Below are positions 1 to 9,125 of a stretch of DNA of 64,000 nt, one piece after another; the stretch's first letter is position 1; every line of letters begins with the position of its first letter. The notes under the pieces were generated by a model. The model did no database searches. It was not told where the DNA came from and saw only the letters and a program-made list of their open reading frames with translations. Both the position numbers and the translations under genes were made by a program. The stretch lies in the NCBI RefSeq assembly GCF_011762005.1, contig NZ_JAASQU010000002.1:434001-498000 (forward strand), written 5' to 3'. Source of the DNA: Qipengyuania flava. GTDB taxonomy: Bacteria > Pseudomonadota > Alphaproteobacteria > Sphingomonadales > Sphingomonadaceae.

Positions 1-9
1 TGGCACGCT

Positions 10-825
10 TCAGGCGAAAGTGAGCCAGGCCAGCGCGGCCGATCCGGCAATGATGCGGTACCAGGCGAAAGGCGTGAAACCGCTGCGGCTGACATAGGCG
101 ACGAAGGCCCGGATCACGACCAGCGCGACGACGAAGCTGACCACGAAACCGACTGCAATCTCGTCCCAGCCGACGCGTGTCGCTCCGGCCATCAGCTCGT
201 CATACTTGGTGAAGATTTCCAACGTGCTCGCCCCGATCATGGTCGGCACGGCAAGGAAGAAGGAAAATTCGGCCGCGGTCTTGCGATTGATGCCCATGGC
301 GAGCGCTCCCATGATGGTCGCGCCCGAACGGCTGACGCCGGGGACCATCGCGAGGCACTGGGCGAAACCCACTGCGAGCACCTTCCCCAAGGGCAGTTCG
401 GCGACGCCGCGCCCCTCGTCGCGCGGCTTGGCGGTGCGTTCGATCGCAATGATCGCGAAACCGCCGATGATCAGCGCCCAGGGAACGATACCCGGATTGC
501 CGAGCATGGCCTCGAAGCTTTCATAGAGCGCGAAGCCGATCACTGCACTGGGCAGGAAACCGAGCAGGATGTTGCGCGCGAACATCAGCCCTTCGCGCTC
601 GCGCCTGAGCACGCCCATGCCCGCCGACCAGAAGGTGCCCCAGTACTGATAGACCACCGCGAGAATCGCCCCCAGCTGGATCACCACGTTGAACATCGCC
701 CATTCGTCCGGATCCGCGCCCGACAGTTCGGTCGCCAGGATCAGGTGCCCCGTCGAGGAAACGGGAATGAATTCGGTGAGTCCCTCGACAATGCCGAGGA
801 AAATCGCGGTGAGGTAGTCGTTCAT
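10..825 (-). CDS. uppP: Undecaprenyl-diphosphatase UppP (BacA family)
   Basis: Integral membrane phosphatase that converts undecaprenyl diphosphate to the monophosphate, recycling the lipid carrier for peptidoglycan and polysaccharide synthesis. Seen: 271 residues from the ATG at 825, near the family's usual length. The first signature, EGLTEFIPVSSTGH, lies at about residues 14-27 and the second, PGVSRSGAT, at about 162-170. Several hydrophobic helices separate them. An in-frame start seven codons upstream exists, but MNDYLTAIFLG is the typical N-terminus. The ABC exporter gene lies 42 bases upstream on the same strand, so the two may be cotranscribed. Confidence 0.95.
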   Translation of the reverse strand: MNDYLTAIFLGIVEGLTEFIPVSSTGHLILATELSGADPDEWAMFNVVIQLGAILAVVYQYWGTFWSAGMGVLRREREGLMFARNILLGFLPSAVIGFALYESFEAMLGNPGIVPWALIIGGFAIIAIERTAKPRDEGRGVAELPLGKVLAVGFAQCLAMVPGVSRSGATIMGALAMGINRKTAAEFSFFLAVPTMIGASTLEIFTKYDELMAGATRVGWDEIAVGFVVSFVVALVVIRAFVAYVSRSGFTPFAWYRIIAGSAALAWLTFA

Positions 826-867
826 TGCGGGAGGCCCCAAGAGCACAAGGTTGCGGGAGTCAAGCGG

Positions 868-2697
868 TCAGGCGGTCTCGAGACCGAACTGCAGCGAAGC
901 GAGCCGTGCGTAGAGCCCGCCGCCGGCCGACAGCGCGTCGTGCGAACCCTGTTCGACGATGCGTCCATCCTCCATCACGACGATGCGATCCGCGGCGCGC
1001 ACGGTCGATAGGCGATGTGCGATGACCAGCGTTGTGCGCTCGGCCATAAGATGTTCGAGCGCGTCCTGCACCAGCCGCTCGCTCTCCGCGTCGAGCGCGC
1101 TGGTCGCCTCGTCGAGCAGGAGGATCGGGGCATCGCGCAACAGGGCCCGCGCAATCGCGATACGCTGGCGCTGACCGCCCGAAAGCTGGGTCCCGCTTTC
1201 GCCGAGATAGGTGTCGAGACCCTGCGGCAGTTTCTCAAGAAATTCGGCGGCATTGGCAGCGCGCGCGGCGGCCCAGATGTCGTCCTTGCTCGCGTCCCAA
1301 TTGCCATAGCGCAGATTGTCGCGCGCATTCGCGCTGAACAGCACGCCTTCCTGCGGAACATAGGCGATGCGCCGCCGGACTTCGGCGGGGTCGGCGCCCG
1401 TCAACGGAATGCCATCAAGCCTGATCGAACCCGCCTGCGGATCGTAAAACCGCTCGGCGAGCTGGAAAATGGTCGACTTGCCCGCCCCCGACGGGCCGAC
1501 GATCGCAACCGTTTCGCCGGGCTCGATCTCGAGGCTGAAATCGGTGATGGCGGGGGCTTCGAGCCGCGTCGGATAGCGGAAGGTGACGTTGCGGAACGAC
1601 AGGCTTCCGCGCGGGGGCACGGGCAGGTCCTGCGAGCGGTCGGGCGCAGTGATTGCGGGCTTTTCCTCCAGCAGTTCGGACAGACGGCTCGCTGCCCCCG
1701 CTCCGCGCAGCAAGTCGCCATAGACCTCGGTCAGCGCCCCGATCGCGCCCGCGACAAGGCCCGCCGTGAGCACGAAGGCGGCAATCGTTCCGCCCGAGAT
1801 CGTGCCTTCGCTGACCGCCTGCGCCCCGCGCCAGACCAGCAGCGTGATCCCGCCAAAGACAAGCAGGATGACCACCGCGGTCATGGCCGCACGGATGATC
1901 ACACGGCGGCGCGCGACGGCGAAGGTCCGTTCCACCGCCTCGCGAAAACGCCCGTGCTCGCGGTCTTCCTGGTTGAACCCCTGCACGATCTTCATCGCCG
2001 ACAGCACTTCGGTGACCATCGCGCCGATATCGGCCACCCGGTCCTGACTGGTGCGAGAGACCTTGCGCAATCGCCGGCCGAACAGCGTGATCGGGATCAC
2101 GATCGCCGGGATGATGAGCAGCAGGCCCATGGTCAGGCCGGGCACCAGCCAGAACAGGTAGGCGCTGCCGCCGATCGCCATCAGCGCGTTGCGCAAGGCG
2201 ACCGAGACGGTCGTGCCCACCACCTGTTCGATCAGCGCGGTATCGCTGGTCATCCGGCTGGAGATTTCCTTGGGGCTGTTCTCTTCGTAGAAGCCCGGCG
2301 CCAACCGCAGGAGGTTTTCCTGCACACGCAGGCGAATATCGGCGACAACGCGCTCGCCCAGCCAGCTGACGTAATAGAACCGCATCGCCGTGCCGAGCGC
2401 GAGCACGCCCACGATCATCAGCAGATAGCGGAACCAGCGTGCCATATCGTCGGGCGTCGCGCCTTCGGCGAAACCGCGGTCGATGACCATCTTGAAGCCC
2501 GCCGGGATGGCCAGCGTGGCAGCGGCCGTGATGAAGAGCGCGAGCAGCGCAAGCGCGACATGGCCGGGATAGCGCGAGCCCGCCTGCCAAACCATGCGCA
2601 GCGGACGCAGCGATCGTTCGCGCGGGGCATCCGCAACCGCCGTCTTGCGGGCGAACCGCCCGCGCCCGGCGGTCTTCGTATCGTCCTTCGATGACAT
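868..2697 (-). CDS. ABC transporter, fused membrane and ATPase domains (MsbA-like exporter)
   Basis: Half-transporter of 609 residues that should dimerise to export a hydrophobic or lipid substrate. Seen: a basic cytoplasmic N-terminus, a six-helix exporter-type membrane domain over about residues 45-330, then the ATPase. Walker A GPSGAGKST is at about 401-409, the signature LSGGQRQRIAIARAL at about 505, and Walker B ILLLDEATSALD at about 525. The start at 2697 removes a poor-quality upstream extension. The gene faces phaZ across 164 bases and precedes uppP. The family includes lipid A flippases and multidrug exporters; the substrate cannot be read from sequence. Confidence 0.9.
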   Translation of the reverse strand: MSSKDDTKTAGRGRFARKTAVADAPRERSLRPLRMVWQAGSRYPGHVALALLALFITAAATLAIPAGFKMVIDRGFAEGATPDDMARWFRYLLMIVGVLALGTAMRFYYVSWLGERVVADIRLRVQENLLRLAPGFYEENSPKEISSRMTSDTALIEQVVGTTVSVALRNALMAIGGSAYLFWLVPGLTMGLLLIIPAIVIPITLFGRRLRKVSRTSQDRVADIGAMVTEVLSAMKIVQGFNQEDREHGRFREAVERTFAVARRRVIIRAAMTAVVILLVFGGITLLVWRGAQAVSEGTISGGTIAAFVLTAGLVAGAIGALTEVYGDLLRGAGAASRLSELLEEKPAITAPDRSQDLPVPPRGSLSFRNVTFRYPTRLEAPAITDFSLEIEPGETVAIVGPSGAGKSTIFQLAERFYDPQAGSIRLDGIPLTGADPAEVRRRIAYVPQEGVLFSANARDNLRYGNWDASKDDIWAAARAANAAEFLEKLPQGLDTYLGESGTQLSGGQRQRIAIARALLRDAPILLLDEATSALDAESERLVQDALEHLMAERTTLVIAHRLSTVRAADRIVVMEDGRIVEQGSHDALSAGGGLYARLASLQFGLETA

Positions 2698-2734
2698 GCG
2701 CGATGCGTTACGTCCGCAGGCCGCGAAAATCCAC

Positions 2735-2783
2735 TGTGCTGCACTGCCGCAGGCACATTTTCCTCTATTGTGCATTGCACAAT
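2735..2783. promoter_or_regulatory. Nested inverted repeats between ABC exporter and phaZ
   Basis: In the 164-base divergent region, positions 2767-2783 read ATTGTGC-ATT-GCACAAT, a palindrome with seven-base arms. Just before it, TGTGC (2735-2739) and GCACA (2753-2757) form a second inverted pair that encloses CTGCCGCAG. PHA regulators of the PhaR family are known to bind TGC/GCA-rich repeats near pha genes, and phaZ starts 79 bases downstream. Calling this a PhaR-type operator is inference. Confidence 0.5.
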
Positions 2784-2861
2784 CGTCGATCGGTCGGCAG
2801 GATCGTCATCTTCTATCCGGACGACAGAACCACAAAACGCCGGGTCAGCAGGGGATACGCA

Positions 2862-4100
2862 TTGCTTTATCACGCCTATGAACTGCAGCGCAGCTGGCTC
2901 AATTCGGCCAGCGCCTTCGCCTCGATCGGGGTGGAGATGCTCAACAATCCCGCCAACCCGTTCAATTACATCGGCCCGATGGGCTATATGAACATCGGCC
3001 CCGTCGCGGCGAGCGCGCTGGAGGTGTTCGCGCATGCGACCGCATCCTATGGCAAGCCTGCATGGAACCTTGAGGCGATCGAGGTGGATGGTGTGGCCGA
3101 TTCGGTGGTCGAGGCGACCGTGGTCAATCATCCGTTCGGGGATTTGAAGGAATTCTACCGCGAGAATCTGCCCGACGATGCGCCACGAATGCTCGTAGTC
3201 GCCCCGATGAGCGGCCACTACGCCACACTGCTGCGCGGCACGGTCGAACGGATGCTGCAGAACTATCGCGTCTTCGTGACCGACTGGGCCGATGCCAAGA
3301 CCGTGCCGCTGCACGAAGGCACCTTCGATCTCGACGACTACATGGATTATGTGATCGGCTTCCTCGAGCATATCGGAGAAGGCGCGCATGTCATGGCGGT
3401 ATGCCAGCCCTCGGTCCCGGTGTTTGCAGCGACCGCGATCATGAACCGCGACGCTCACCCCTGCGCGCCGCGCACGCTGACTATGATGGGTGGCCCGATC
3501 GACACGCGATGCTCGCCGACCAGCGTCAACGATCTTGCCATGGACCGCCCGATCGAGTGGTTCCGCCACAATGTCATCGCCACCGTACCGATGCAGTATC
3601 GCGGCGCGGGTCGCCGGGTCTATCCCGGTTTCATGCAGCTTGCCGGGTTCATGAGCATGAATCTCGGCAATCACATGATGAGCCACTACGAGATGTTCAA
3701 ACACCTCACCGTAGGCGACGACGAGAGCGCGCAGGCGACCAAGGACTTCTACGACGAGTATCGCAGCGTCTGCGATATGACCGCCGAATTCTACCTGCAG
3801 ACGGTGCAGGAAGTTTTCCAGGATCACGCGCTACCCAACGGCACCTTCCTGCATCGCGGCAAGCGCGTCGATCTGGGCGACATCACCCGAACCGCGCTGT
3901 TGGCGATCGAGGGCGAGCGCGACGACATCTCGGGCCTGGGGCAGACCAAGGCCGCGCTGGAGCTGACCCCGCGGCTCGATGCGTCGAAGAAGCGCTATTA
4001 CATGGCCGAAGGTGCAGGCCATTACGGCATCTTCAATGGCAGCCGCTGGCGCGAGAAGATCGCCCCGGTGGTCGAGGAATTCATCGCCGCGCATGGCTAG
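2862..4100 (+). CDS. phaZ: Intracellular polyhydroxyalkanoate depolymerase
   Basis: Degrades stored polyhydroxybutyrate granules in the cytoplasm. Seen: alpha/beta-hydrolase of 412 residues with the cysteine-type nucleophile box VCQPS, used by intracellular depolymerases in place of a serine box, at about residue 180. The likely acid is in IEGERDDISG and the histidine in GAGHYGIFNG near the C-terminus. The start is a TTG preceded by AGGGG with about 7 bases of spacing. It restores the family N-terminus MLYHAYELQRSWL; an upstream ATG would add 57 unrelated residues. phaB lies 26 kb away in this window. The 3' end converges with the next gene. Confidence 0.92.
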   Translation: MLYHAYELQRSWLNSASAFASIGVEMLNNPANPFNYIGPMGYMNIGPVAASALEVFAHATASYGKPAWNLEAIEVDGVADSVVEATVVNHPFGDLKEFYRENLPDDAPRMLVVAPMSGHYATLLRGTVERMLQNYRVFVTDWADAKTVPLHEGTFDLDDYMDYVIGFLEHIGEGAHVMAVCQPSVPVFAATAIMNRDAHPCAPRTLTMMGGPIDTRCSPTSVNDLAMDRPIEWFRHNVIATVPMQYRGAGRRVYPGFMQLAGFMSMNLGNHMMSHYEMFKHLTVGDDESAQATKDFYDEYRSVCDMTAEFYLQTVQEVFQDHALPNGTFLHRGKRVDLGDITRTALLAIEGERDDISGLGQTKAALELTPRLDASKKRYYMAEGAGHYGIFNGSRWREKIAPVVEEFIAAHG

Positions 4101-4130
4101 GCGCGCTGCGCCGCGCCGATGCCGCCGCGG

Positions 4131-4889
4131 TCAGGGATAGACCGGCGCGCGCTTCTGCATCATCGCGGCGACGCTCTCGGCAAAATCGGGCGAGCCGAGC
4201 TGGTCGGAAAACAGCTTGCCCTCGCGCTCCATCTGCGCCGCGATTTCCACACCGCGATGGCGGATCAGCGACTTGGTCAGCCGGAGGGCATTCGGGGCCG
4301 AATTCGCGACATGAAGCGCGATCTCTCCGACGCCGTCGGCCAGTTCCGTATCGTCGAACACGCGTGCGACGAGGCCGAATTGCAGCGCCTCATCCGCCAA
4401 TAGCGCGCGGCCGGTCATGAAGATGTCGTTCGCCACCGCCTGACCGACCGCTTCCGGGAGCAGCAGTGAAGAGGCCGCTTCGGGTACGAGCCCGAGCTTG
4501 ACGAAGGGCGCACTCAGCGTCGCGCCGCGTGCAGCATAAACGAGATCGCAATGCAGCAGCATGGTCAGGCCCACACCGATCGCAGGCCCGTTGACCGCCG
4601 CGATCAGCGGTTTCTCGCATGAGGCGATCGCGTTGAGAAACTGAACGACGGGAGGAGGCCCCTCACCGTCCGCGCCGCGCGCGAAATCCTGCAGGTCGTT
4701 CCCCGAAGTGAAATAGTCGCCTTCGCCCGTGATGACCAACGCGCGCGCATCGTCCCCGGCGGAATACTCGCGGATCGCCTGCGCCATGCTGCCGTACATC
4801 GCCTGCGTGATCGCGTTCTTCTTCTCGGGACGCGCGAGGACGACGTGCGTCACGCGGTCCGTGGTCGAGATGCGGACGTGTTCGGTCAT
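4131..4889 (-). CDS. Crotonase-family protein, probably enoyl-CoA isomerase type
   Basis: Acyl-CoA enzyme of 252 residues. Seen: the oxyanion-hole segment around TSGNDLQDFA (about residue 68) and the segment SAPFVKLGLVPEAASSLLLP at about 130-150. The position of the first hydratase glutamate is Phe here, and the second active-site Glu is kept in VPEAAS. One-glutamate crotonases of this pattern include the delta3,delta2-enoyl-CoA isomerases, so isomerisation fits better than hydration; this is inference. MTEHVR is chosen as the start over an ATG six codons upstream. It sits at the end of a minus-strand acyl-CoA gene group. Confidence 0.8.
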   Translation of the reverse strand: MTEHVRISTTDRVTHVVLARPEKKNAITQAMYGSMAQAIREYSAGDDARALVITGEGDYFTSGNDLQDFARGADGEGPPPVVQFLNAIASCEKPLIAAVNGPAIGVGLTMLLHCDLVYAARGATLSAPFVKLGLVPEAASSLLLPEAVGQAVANDIFMTGRALLADEALQFGLVARVFDDTELADGVGEIALHVANSAPNALRLTKSLIRHRGVEIAAQMEREGKLFSDQLGSPDFAESVAAMMQKRAPVYP

Positions 4890-4979
4890 GGCTCGGCAGG
4901 TCTCCATCGGAAAAGGGGATCGCGCTTTGCCGTATGCGAAACGAACCCGCGCTGTCGAGAAAATGTGGCGTGCGTGCGA

Positions 4980-5570
4980 CTACCGCCCCACTTCGGGCGT
5001 GCGGAAGAAGACGCGCCTGACGATCTTCCGCGCCAGCCAGAGCATCGTGAAGGCGAGAATCAGCAGGACCAGCGCGATACCGCCCGCCGCAAGCGGATAT
5101 TCATAGGCGAGCCAGAGCAGACCGACGGTCGCCACGTCTTCCGCGCTCGAGGCAACGACATTGCTGACCGGTTCGGGGCTGGCGTTGACCACTGCCCGCG
5201 CACTCGCCTTGCCGCCATGCGCGAGGAAACTGGCACCGCCACCCAGCAGGAACGCCACCACCTGTGTTGCGGGATCGGAGGGATCCACGATCGCCAGCGC
5301 CAGCAGCGCCCCGCCGACCGGCCGGATGAGGGTGTGGAGCGTGTCCCAGGCACTGTCGAGCCACATCACCTTGTCGGCGAAGAACTCCGCCAGAGCCCCG
5401 AAGGCCGCGATTGCGAGAACCCACGGGTTGCCGAGGACCGAGAGGCTGGCGAGATGTTCGGGAAGCGGCAGGACATCCAGCCGCATGGCGAGCCCGGTCG
5501 CGAAAATGCACAGATACAGCCGCCAGCCCGCCAGCAGGCTGACGCTGCCGGCAATCCCGATGATTTCCAT
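4980..5570 (-). CDS. DUF4126-family membrane protein
   Basis: Protein of 196 residues with about four to five hydrophobic helices, for example residues 3-27, 45-62, 85-120 and 150-180. It has the glycine-rich and proline patterns of DUF4126 proteins, including PVGGALLALA and FLLGGGASFLAHGGKAS. No biochemical function is established for the family as far as I know. The start is the ATG at 5570; longer in-frame extensions run into unrelated sequence. It lies between the thiolase and the isomerase-like crotonase on the same strand, with gaps of about 90-100 bases, so cotranscription is possible but not evident. Confidence 0.75.
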   Translation of the reverse strand: MEIIGIAGSVSLLAGWRLYLCIFATGLAMRLDVLPLPEHLASLSVLGNPWVLAIAAFGALAEFFADKVMWLDSAWDTLHTLIRPVGGALLALAIVDPSDPATQVVAFLLGGGASFLAHGGKASARAVVNASPEPVSNVVASSAEDVATVGLLWLAYEYPLAAGGIALVLLILAFTMLWLARKIVRRVFFRTPEVGR

Positions 5571-5667
5571 GATACCCAAAAGCAAACATCCCCCGACCGA
5601 TCGGGCCGGAGGATGCGCTTTTTGGATTGTCCGGGCAAGCACGGGGCTTGCCGGATGGATGTGAGAC

Positions 5668-6846
5668 CTAGAAGATCTCGAACAGGCCGGCTGCGCCCAT
5701 GCCGCCGCCGACACACATGGTGACGACACCGTATTTGGCACCGCGGCGCTTGCCTTCGATCAGCGTGTGGCCGACGCAGCGCGCGCCGGTCATGCCGTAG
5801 GGGTGGCCGATCGAAATCGAGCCGCCGTTGACGTTGAGCAGTTCGCCCGGGATGCCCAGCTTGTCGCGGCAGTAGAGCACCTGCACCGCGAAGGCTTCGT
5901 TCAGTTCCCACAGGCCGATGTCGTCGACCTTGAGGTCGAAGCGTTCGAGCAGCTTGGGAATAGCGAAGACCGGGCCGATGCCCATTTCATCGGGCTCGGT
6001 GCCCGCAACCGCCATGCCGACATAGCGGCCGAGCGGGGTCAGGCCCTTCTTCTCGGCGACCTTGGCTTCCATCAGGATCGAGGCCGACGAACCATCCGAC
6101 AATTGCGAGGCATTGCCCGCAGTGATCGTGGTATCGGGGCCCATCACCGGCTGCAGGCTGGAAAGGCCTTCGAGCGTGGTCTGCGGGCGGTTGCCCTCGT
6201 CCTTGGCGATGGTGATTTCGACATCCGAGATCTCGCCGGTTTCCTTGTTCTGGACCTTGTGCGTGGTGCTGACGGGGACGATTTCATCGTCGAACAGGCC
6301 CGCTTCCTGCGCCGCAGCGGTACGCTGCTGGCTCTGCAGGGCGTATTCGTCCTGCGCTTCGCGGCTGATGCCATAGCGCTGCGCGACCGTTTCGGCGGTC
6401 TGCAGCATCGGCATGTAGATCGCGCCGTGCATATTCACCAGTTCGGGATCGGGCATCACGCGCATTTCCTTGGTCTGCACGAGGCTGATCGATTCCTGGC
6501 CGCCTGCGGCGACCACGTCCATCCGGTCGGTGATGATCTGCTTGGCCGCGGTGGCAATGCTCATCAGGCCGCTCGAGCACTGGCGGTCGATGGTCATGCC
6601 GCTGGTGCCGATCGGGCAGCCGGCGCGCAACGCGACCTGGCGCGCGAGGTTGCCTGCCTGCGTGCCCTGCTGAAGCGCACTGCCCCACAGCACGTCGTCG
6701 ACTTCGCCGGCATCGATGCCGGCACGTTCGATTGCGGGCTTGAGCGAATAGGCGCCGAGCGTCGGGCCCTTGGTGTCGTTGAACCCGCCCTTGTAGGCAC
6801 GGCCGATGGCGGTGCGGGCGGTGGAGACGATGACTGCGTCACGCAT
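5668..6846 (-). CDS. Acetyl-CoA acyltransferase (thiolase)
   Basis: Thiolase of 392 residues that cleaves 3-ketoacyl-CoA or condenses acetyl-CoA. Seen: nucleophilic Cys90 in DRQCSSG, the NEAF motif near 315, His348 in [10 protein letters not shown] and the second Cys378 in [10 protein letters not shown]. All catalytic positions are present. The YGMT wording in the His motif differs from the commoner IGAT and suggests a degradative acyl-CoA thiolase rather than the PHA biosynthetic PhaA. The MaoC hydratase starts upstream on the same strand with a 57-base gap, so a beta-oxidation operon is likely. Confidence 0.93.
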   Translation of the reverse strand: MRDAVIVSTARTAIGRAYKGGFNDTKGPTLGAYSLKPAIERAGIDAGEVDDVLWGSALQQGTQAGNLARQVALRAGCPIGTSGMTIDRQCSSGLMSIATAAKQIITDRMDVVAAGGQESISLVQTKEMRVMPDPELVNMHGAIYMPMLQTAETVAQRYGISREAQDEYALQSQQRTAAAQEAGLFDDEIVPVSTTHKVQNKETGEISDVEITIAKDEGNRPQTTLEGLSSLQPVMGPDTTITAGNASQLSDGSSASILMEAKVAEKKGLTPLGRYVGMAVAGTEPDEMGIGPVFAIPKLLERFDLKVDDIGLWELNEAFAVQVLYCRDKLGIPGELLNVNGGSISIGHPYGMTGARCVGHTLIEGKRRGAKYGVVTMCVGGGMGAAGLFEIF

Positions 6847-6903
6847 GGGTAATTCCTTGGTTTGCTGAAAGTGCCTGAATCCTCGCCGGGGAGGAGGGGG
6901 AAA

Positions 6904-7353
6904 TCAGACGAAAATCTGGGTAATCCACTCGGTGATCAGGGCAGGCTTGTCCTCGCCTTCGATCTCCATCGTGATCTCGCAGGTCTGCTGCCACTGGCCC
7001 GGGCGCTTCTCGGTCATTTCGACCAGCTTCCAGTGCCCGCGGATCCGCTTGCCGCTGCGGACGGGCGAGATGAAGCGCGTCTTGTTGCCACCGTAATTGA
7101 CGCCCATCTTCACGCCGTCGAGCTTGGGCATGTCCGAATTGGCACCCAGATAGGGGATCATCGACAGCGTCAGGAAGCCATGCGCAATGGTGCCGCCGAA
7201 CGGCGTCATCTTGGCCTTTTCCTCGTCGATATGAATGAACTGGTGGTCGCCGGTGGCCTCGGCGAACTGGTTGATGCGCTCCTGGCTCATCTCGACCCAT
7301 TCGCTGGTGCCGATGGTTTCGCCGACTTTCGCGGCCAGATCCTGCGGGCTCAT
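6904..7353 (-). CDS. MaoC-family (R)-specific enoyl-CoA hydratase-like dehydratase
   Basis: Hot-dog-fold protein of 149 residues. Seen: the hydratase-2 motif region ATGDHQFIHIDEEKAKMTPFG (about residues 33-53), containing the expected Asp and His, followed by GTIAHGFLTLS. The family hydrates trans-2-enoyl-CoA to the (R)-3-hydroxy form, which can feed PHA synthesis; related members act on branched or steroid acyl-CoA. It is the first gene of a likely two-gene unit with the thiolase. The precise substrate is unknown. Confidence 0.88.
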   Translation of the reverse strand: MSPQDLAAKVGETIGTSEWVEMSQERINQFAEATGDHQFIHIDEEKAKMTPFGGTIAHGFLTLSMIPYLGANSDMPKLDGVKMGVNYGGNKTRFISPVRSGKRIRGHWKLVEMTEKRPGQWQQTCEITMEIEGEDKPALITEWITQIFV

Positions 7354-7464
7354 GCGCGCCTCTCCTTCGTCCTGAATCCGTGGGTTTCACGCGACTCCCG
7401 CCGCGCGATGCGGCGCAAGTCATGGCGCATGGCGCAGGAGCGCGCAACCGCGCGAATGCTGCCG

Positions 7465-8847
7465 TTACGGCATTGCGGGCTTGCCCGAGGCGGCAGCGCG
7501 ACGGGCGTCGCGCAGCGCCTTGCGCTCCACTTCGAGCCGCGCCGAATCGCGCTTGGCGCAATAGGTCGACAGTGCGATCTGCAGGCCGATCAGCATCAGG
7601 AACACCGGCTGGTAGGCGATCCCCTGGAAGGATGCCCCGACGAGGTAGATGATATTGGCGAACTGCAATGCGCTGGCCAGCGGTCCCTGCCATTGTTCGG
7701 CTGGCGCTTCGCGGTCGCGCCAGCGGCGCCGGATCCGCTCCATCTGCAACAGGCCGAGCGCATGCAGCGCGAGCCACATGATGAGCCCCGGCCAGCCTTG
7801 TTCGCCAAGCATCTCGAAGAAGGAGGAATGATAGGCGCGGCCCGAATCGGTCACGTCCTCGATTTCGGTCACCAGCGCGCCGCCCTCTTCGCGCGTGACG
7901 GGAAGCCGGTAGGTGAACTCATTGCCGCGATAGGCATCGAAGCCACCACCCAACGGATTCTCGGCGGCATAATCAAGTGTCCACGACCATACCTGCATCC
8001 GGGTCGAGGCCGACTGGTCCGATTCGACCGAGCCCAGCGTCGCCATGCGCTCGTAATAGCTCGCCGGAAGGAAGGGCAGCGCCATTACGCCGAGGGCACC
8101 CGCTGCCAGCAGGTACATCATCCGGTTCTTTATATCGCGCAGCATCAGCAGGCCCAGCACGGCGATACACACCAGCCCGGTGCGCGCCTCAGTCCCGACC
8201 GGGATCAGCAGGCAGGCGAATATCAGCGCGCCGCCGAAGGTCCGTACCCGCCGGTCGGGCGGGAAGATCGTGCCATGGCGCATGAACCACAGGATGATCG
8301 GGATCAGCGCGATCGCGACTGTGGCCAGAGTTGAGCTTTCGTAGATGTTCGAATTGTCGTTCACGAAGAAATAGAGGCTGCCGTAGCCACCGCCGCCAAG
8401 CGCGGTTTTCATCCCGGCGGAGATGATGATCGCCCCCGCGGTCAACGTCAGCACCAGCGCAGCGGCCTCGATCCGCAGCCGTGTGATCAGTGTGACGGGG
8501 AGAAAGATGGCAAAGACCAGCGCCTTCCACACCCATTCCCATTTGAACGCTGCATCGACGGGGAAATCGGCCCATTGCATCGACAGGAAGCAATAGACGA
8601 GCAGCGCCGCGAGGATGCCCTGCCGCAGGGTGAAGCGCGTTTCCGCCTTGGGATCGGCCACTGCCCAGCCCGCGAAGGCGAGCAGGAAGGCGATGAAGGA
8701 GATCGGCAGCATCGGCGTCAGTGTCCAGCCGATCTTCTGCGGGGCGAGAATATCGATGTAGAGATAGGCCAGCACCCAGATGAACGGGCGGCGCAGGCCG
8801 AGCAGGAACATGCCCATGACGGTCAGGAAGAGCGCAGCGTCAAGCAT
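7465..8847 (-). CDS. Exosortase-A-associated O-antigen-ligase-like protein
   Basis: Polytopic membrane protein of about 460 residues with ten or more hydrophobic helices. A large loop near residues 280-350 carries a Wzy/WaaL-type region (TRMQVWSWTLDYAAENPLGG, then YHSSFFEMLGEQGWPGL). The helix order and motifs match the putative O-glycosylation ligase group found with PEP-CTERM/exosortase A systems. Such proteins are thought to polymerise or ligate polysaccharide at the periplasmic face. The ATG at 8847 overlaps the stop of a small upstream gene by 8 bases and has GAGG about 9 bases ahead; a GTG at 8865 is an alternative start. Confidence 0.82.
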   Translation of the reverse strand: MLDAALFLTVMGMFLLGLRRPFIWVLAYLYIDILAPQKIGWTLTPMLPISFIAFLLAFAGWAVADPKAETRFTLRQGILAALLVYCFLSMQWADFPVDAAFKWEWVWKALVFAIFLPVTLITRLRIEAAALVLTLTAGAIIISAGMKTALGGGGYGSLYFFVNDNSNIYESSTLATVAIALIPIILWFMRHGTIFPPDRRVRTFGGALIFACLLIPVGTEARTGLVCIAVLGLLMLRDIKNRMMYLLAAGALGVMALPFLPASYYERMATLGSVESDQSASTRMQVWSWTLDYAAENPLGGGFDAYRGNEFTYRLPVTREEGGALVTEIEDVTDSGRAYHSSFFEMLGEQGWPGLIMWLALHALGLLQMERIRRRWRDREAPAEQWQGPLASALQFANIIYLVGASFQGIAYQPVFLMLIGLQIALSTYCAKRDSARLEVERKALRDARRAAASGKPAMP

Positions 8848-9046
8848 CCTCACGGCCCTCGTCACGGCCCTGGCGATGGCGACGCCGGGCGCGGCGCTGC
8901 TTCGCCCGGGCGGCTGGCGCTGCGGCCGTCACGGCCGGATCGGATGCAAGCGGATCCTCGCGATCGAGCTCGTCGCGCGTCAGGATACGCAGCAACGCGA
9001 TCACGATCAGCGCATGGGTCAGGGCGAGGGCGAGATAATCGATCAC
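8840..9046 (-). CDS. Small single-pass membrane protein upstream of the O-ligase
   Basis: Open frame of 68 residues from a GTG at 9046, preceded by GGAAG with about 9 bases of spacing. Seen: a hydrophobic segment at residues 3-20 (DYLALALTHALIVIALLRIL), then a charged tail rich in Arg, Ala, Asp and Glu. Its stop overlaps the start of the ligase gene, which suggests translational coupling. I do not recognise the family. It could be a chance frame, but the position, hydrophobic start and Shine-Dalgarno support a real gene. Confidence 0.5.
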   Translation of the reverse strand: MIDYLALALTHALIVIALLRILTRDELDREDPLASDPAVTAAAPAARAKQRRARRRHRQGRDEGREDA

Positions 9047-9125
9047 GGCATGGTGCTTCCGGCTGCTCTCCTAATGCCGCGCGGTTGACGCGTCGTTAAG
9101 CGTAATGTGACAGATGCCGCCAGCA

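Noticed and set aside
1015-2694. Long plus-strand open frame opposite the ABC exporter
   Set aside because: Its composition is rich in Arg, Ala, His and Asp, with no domain or ribosome site, as expected from the reverse of a GC-rich gene.
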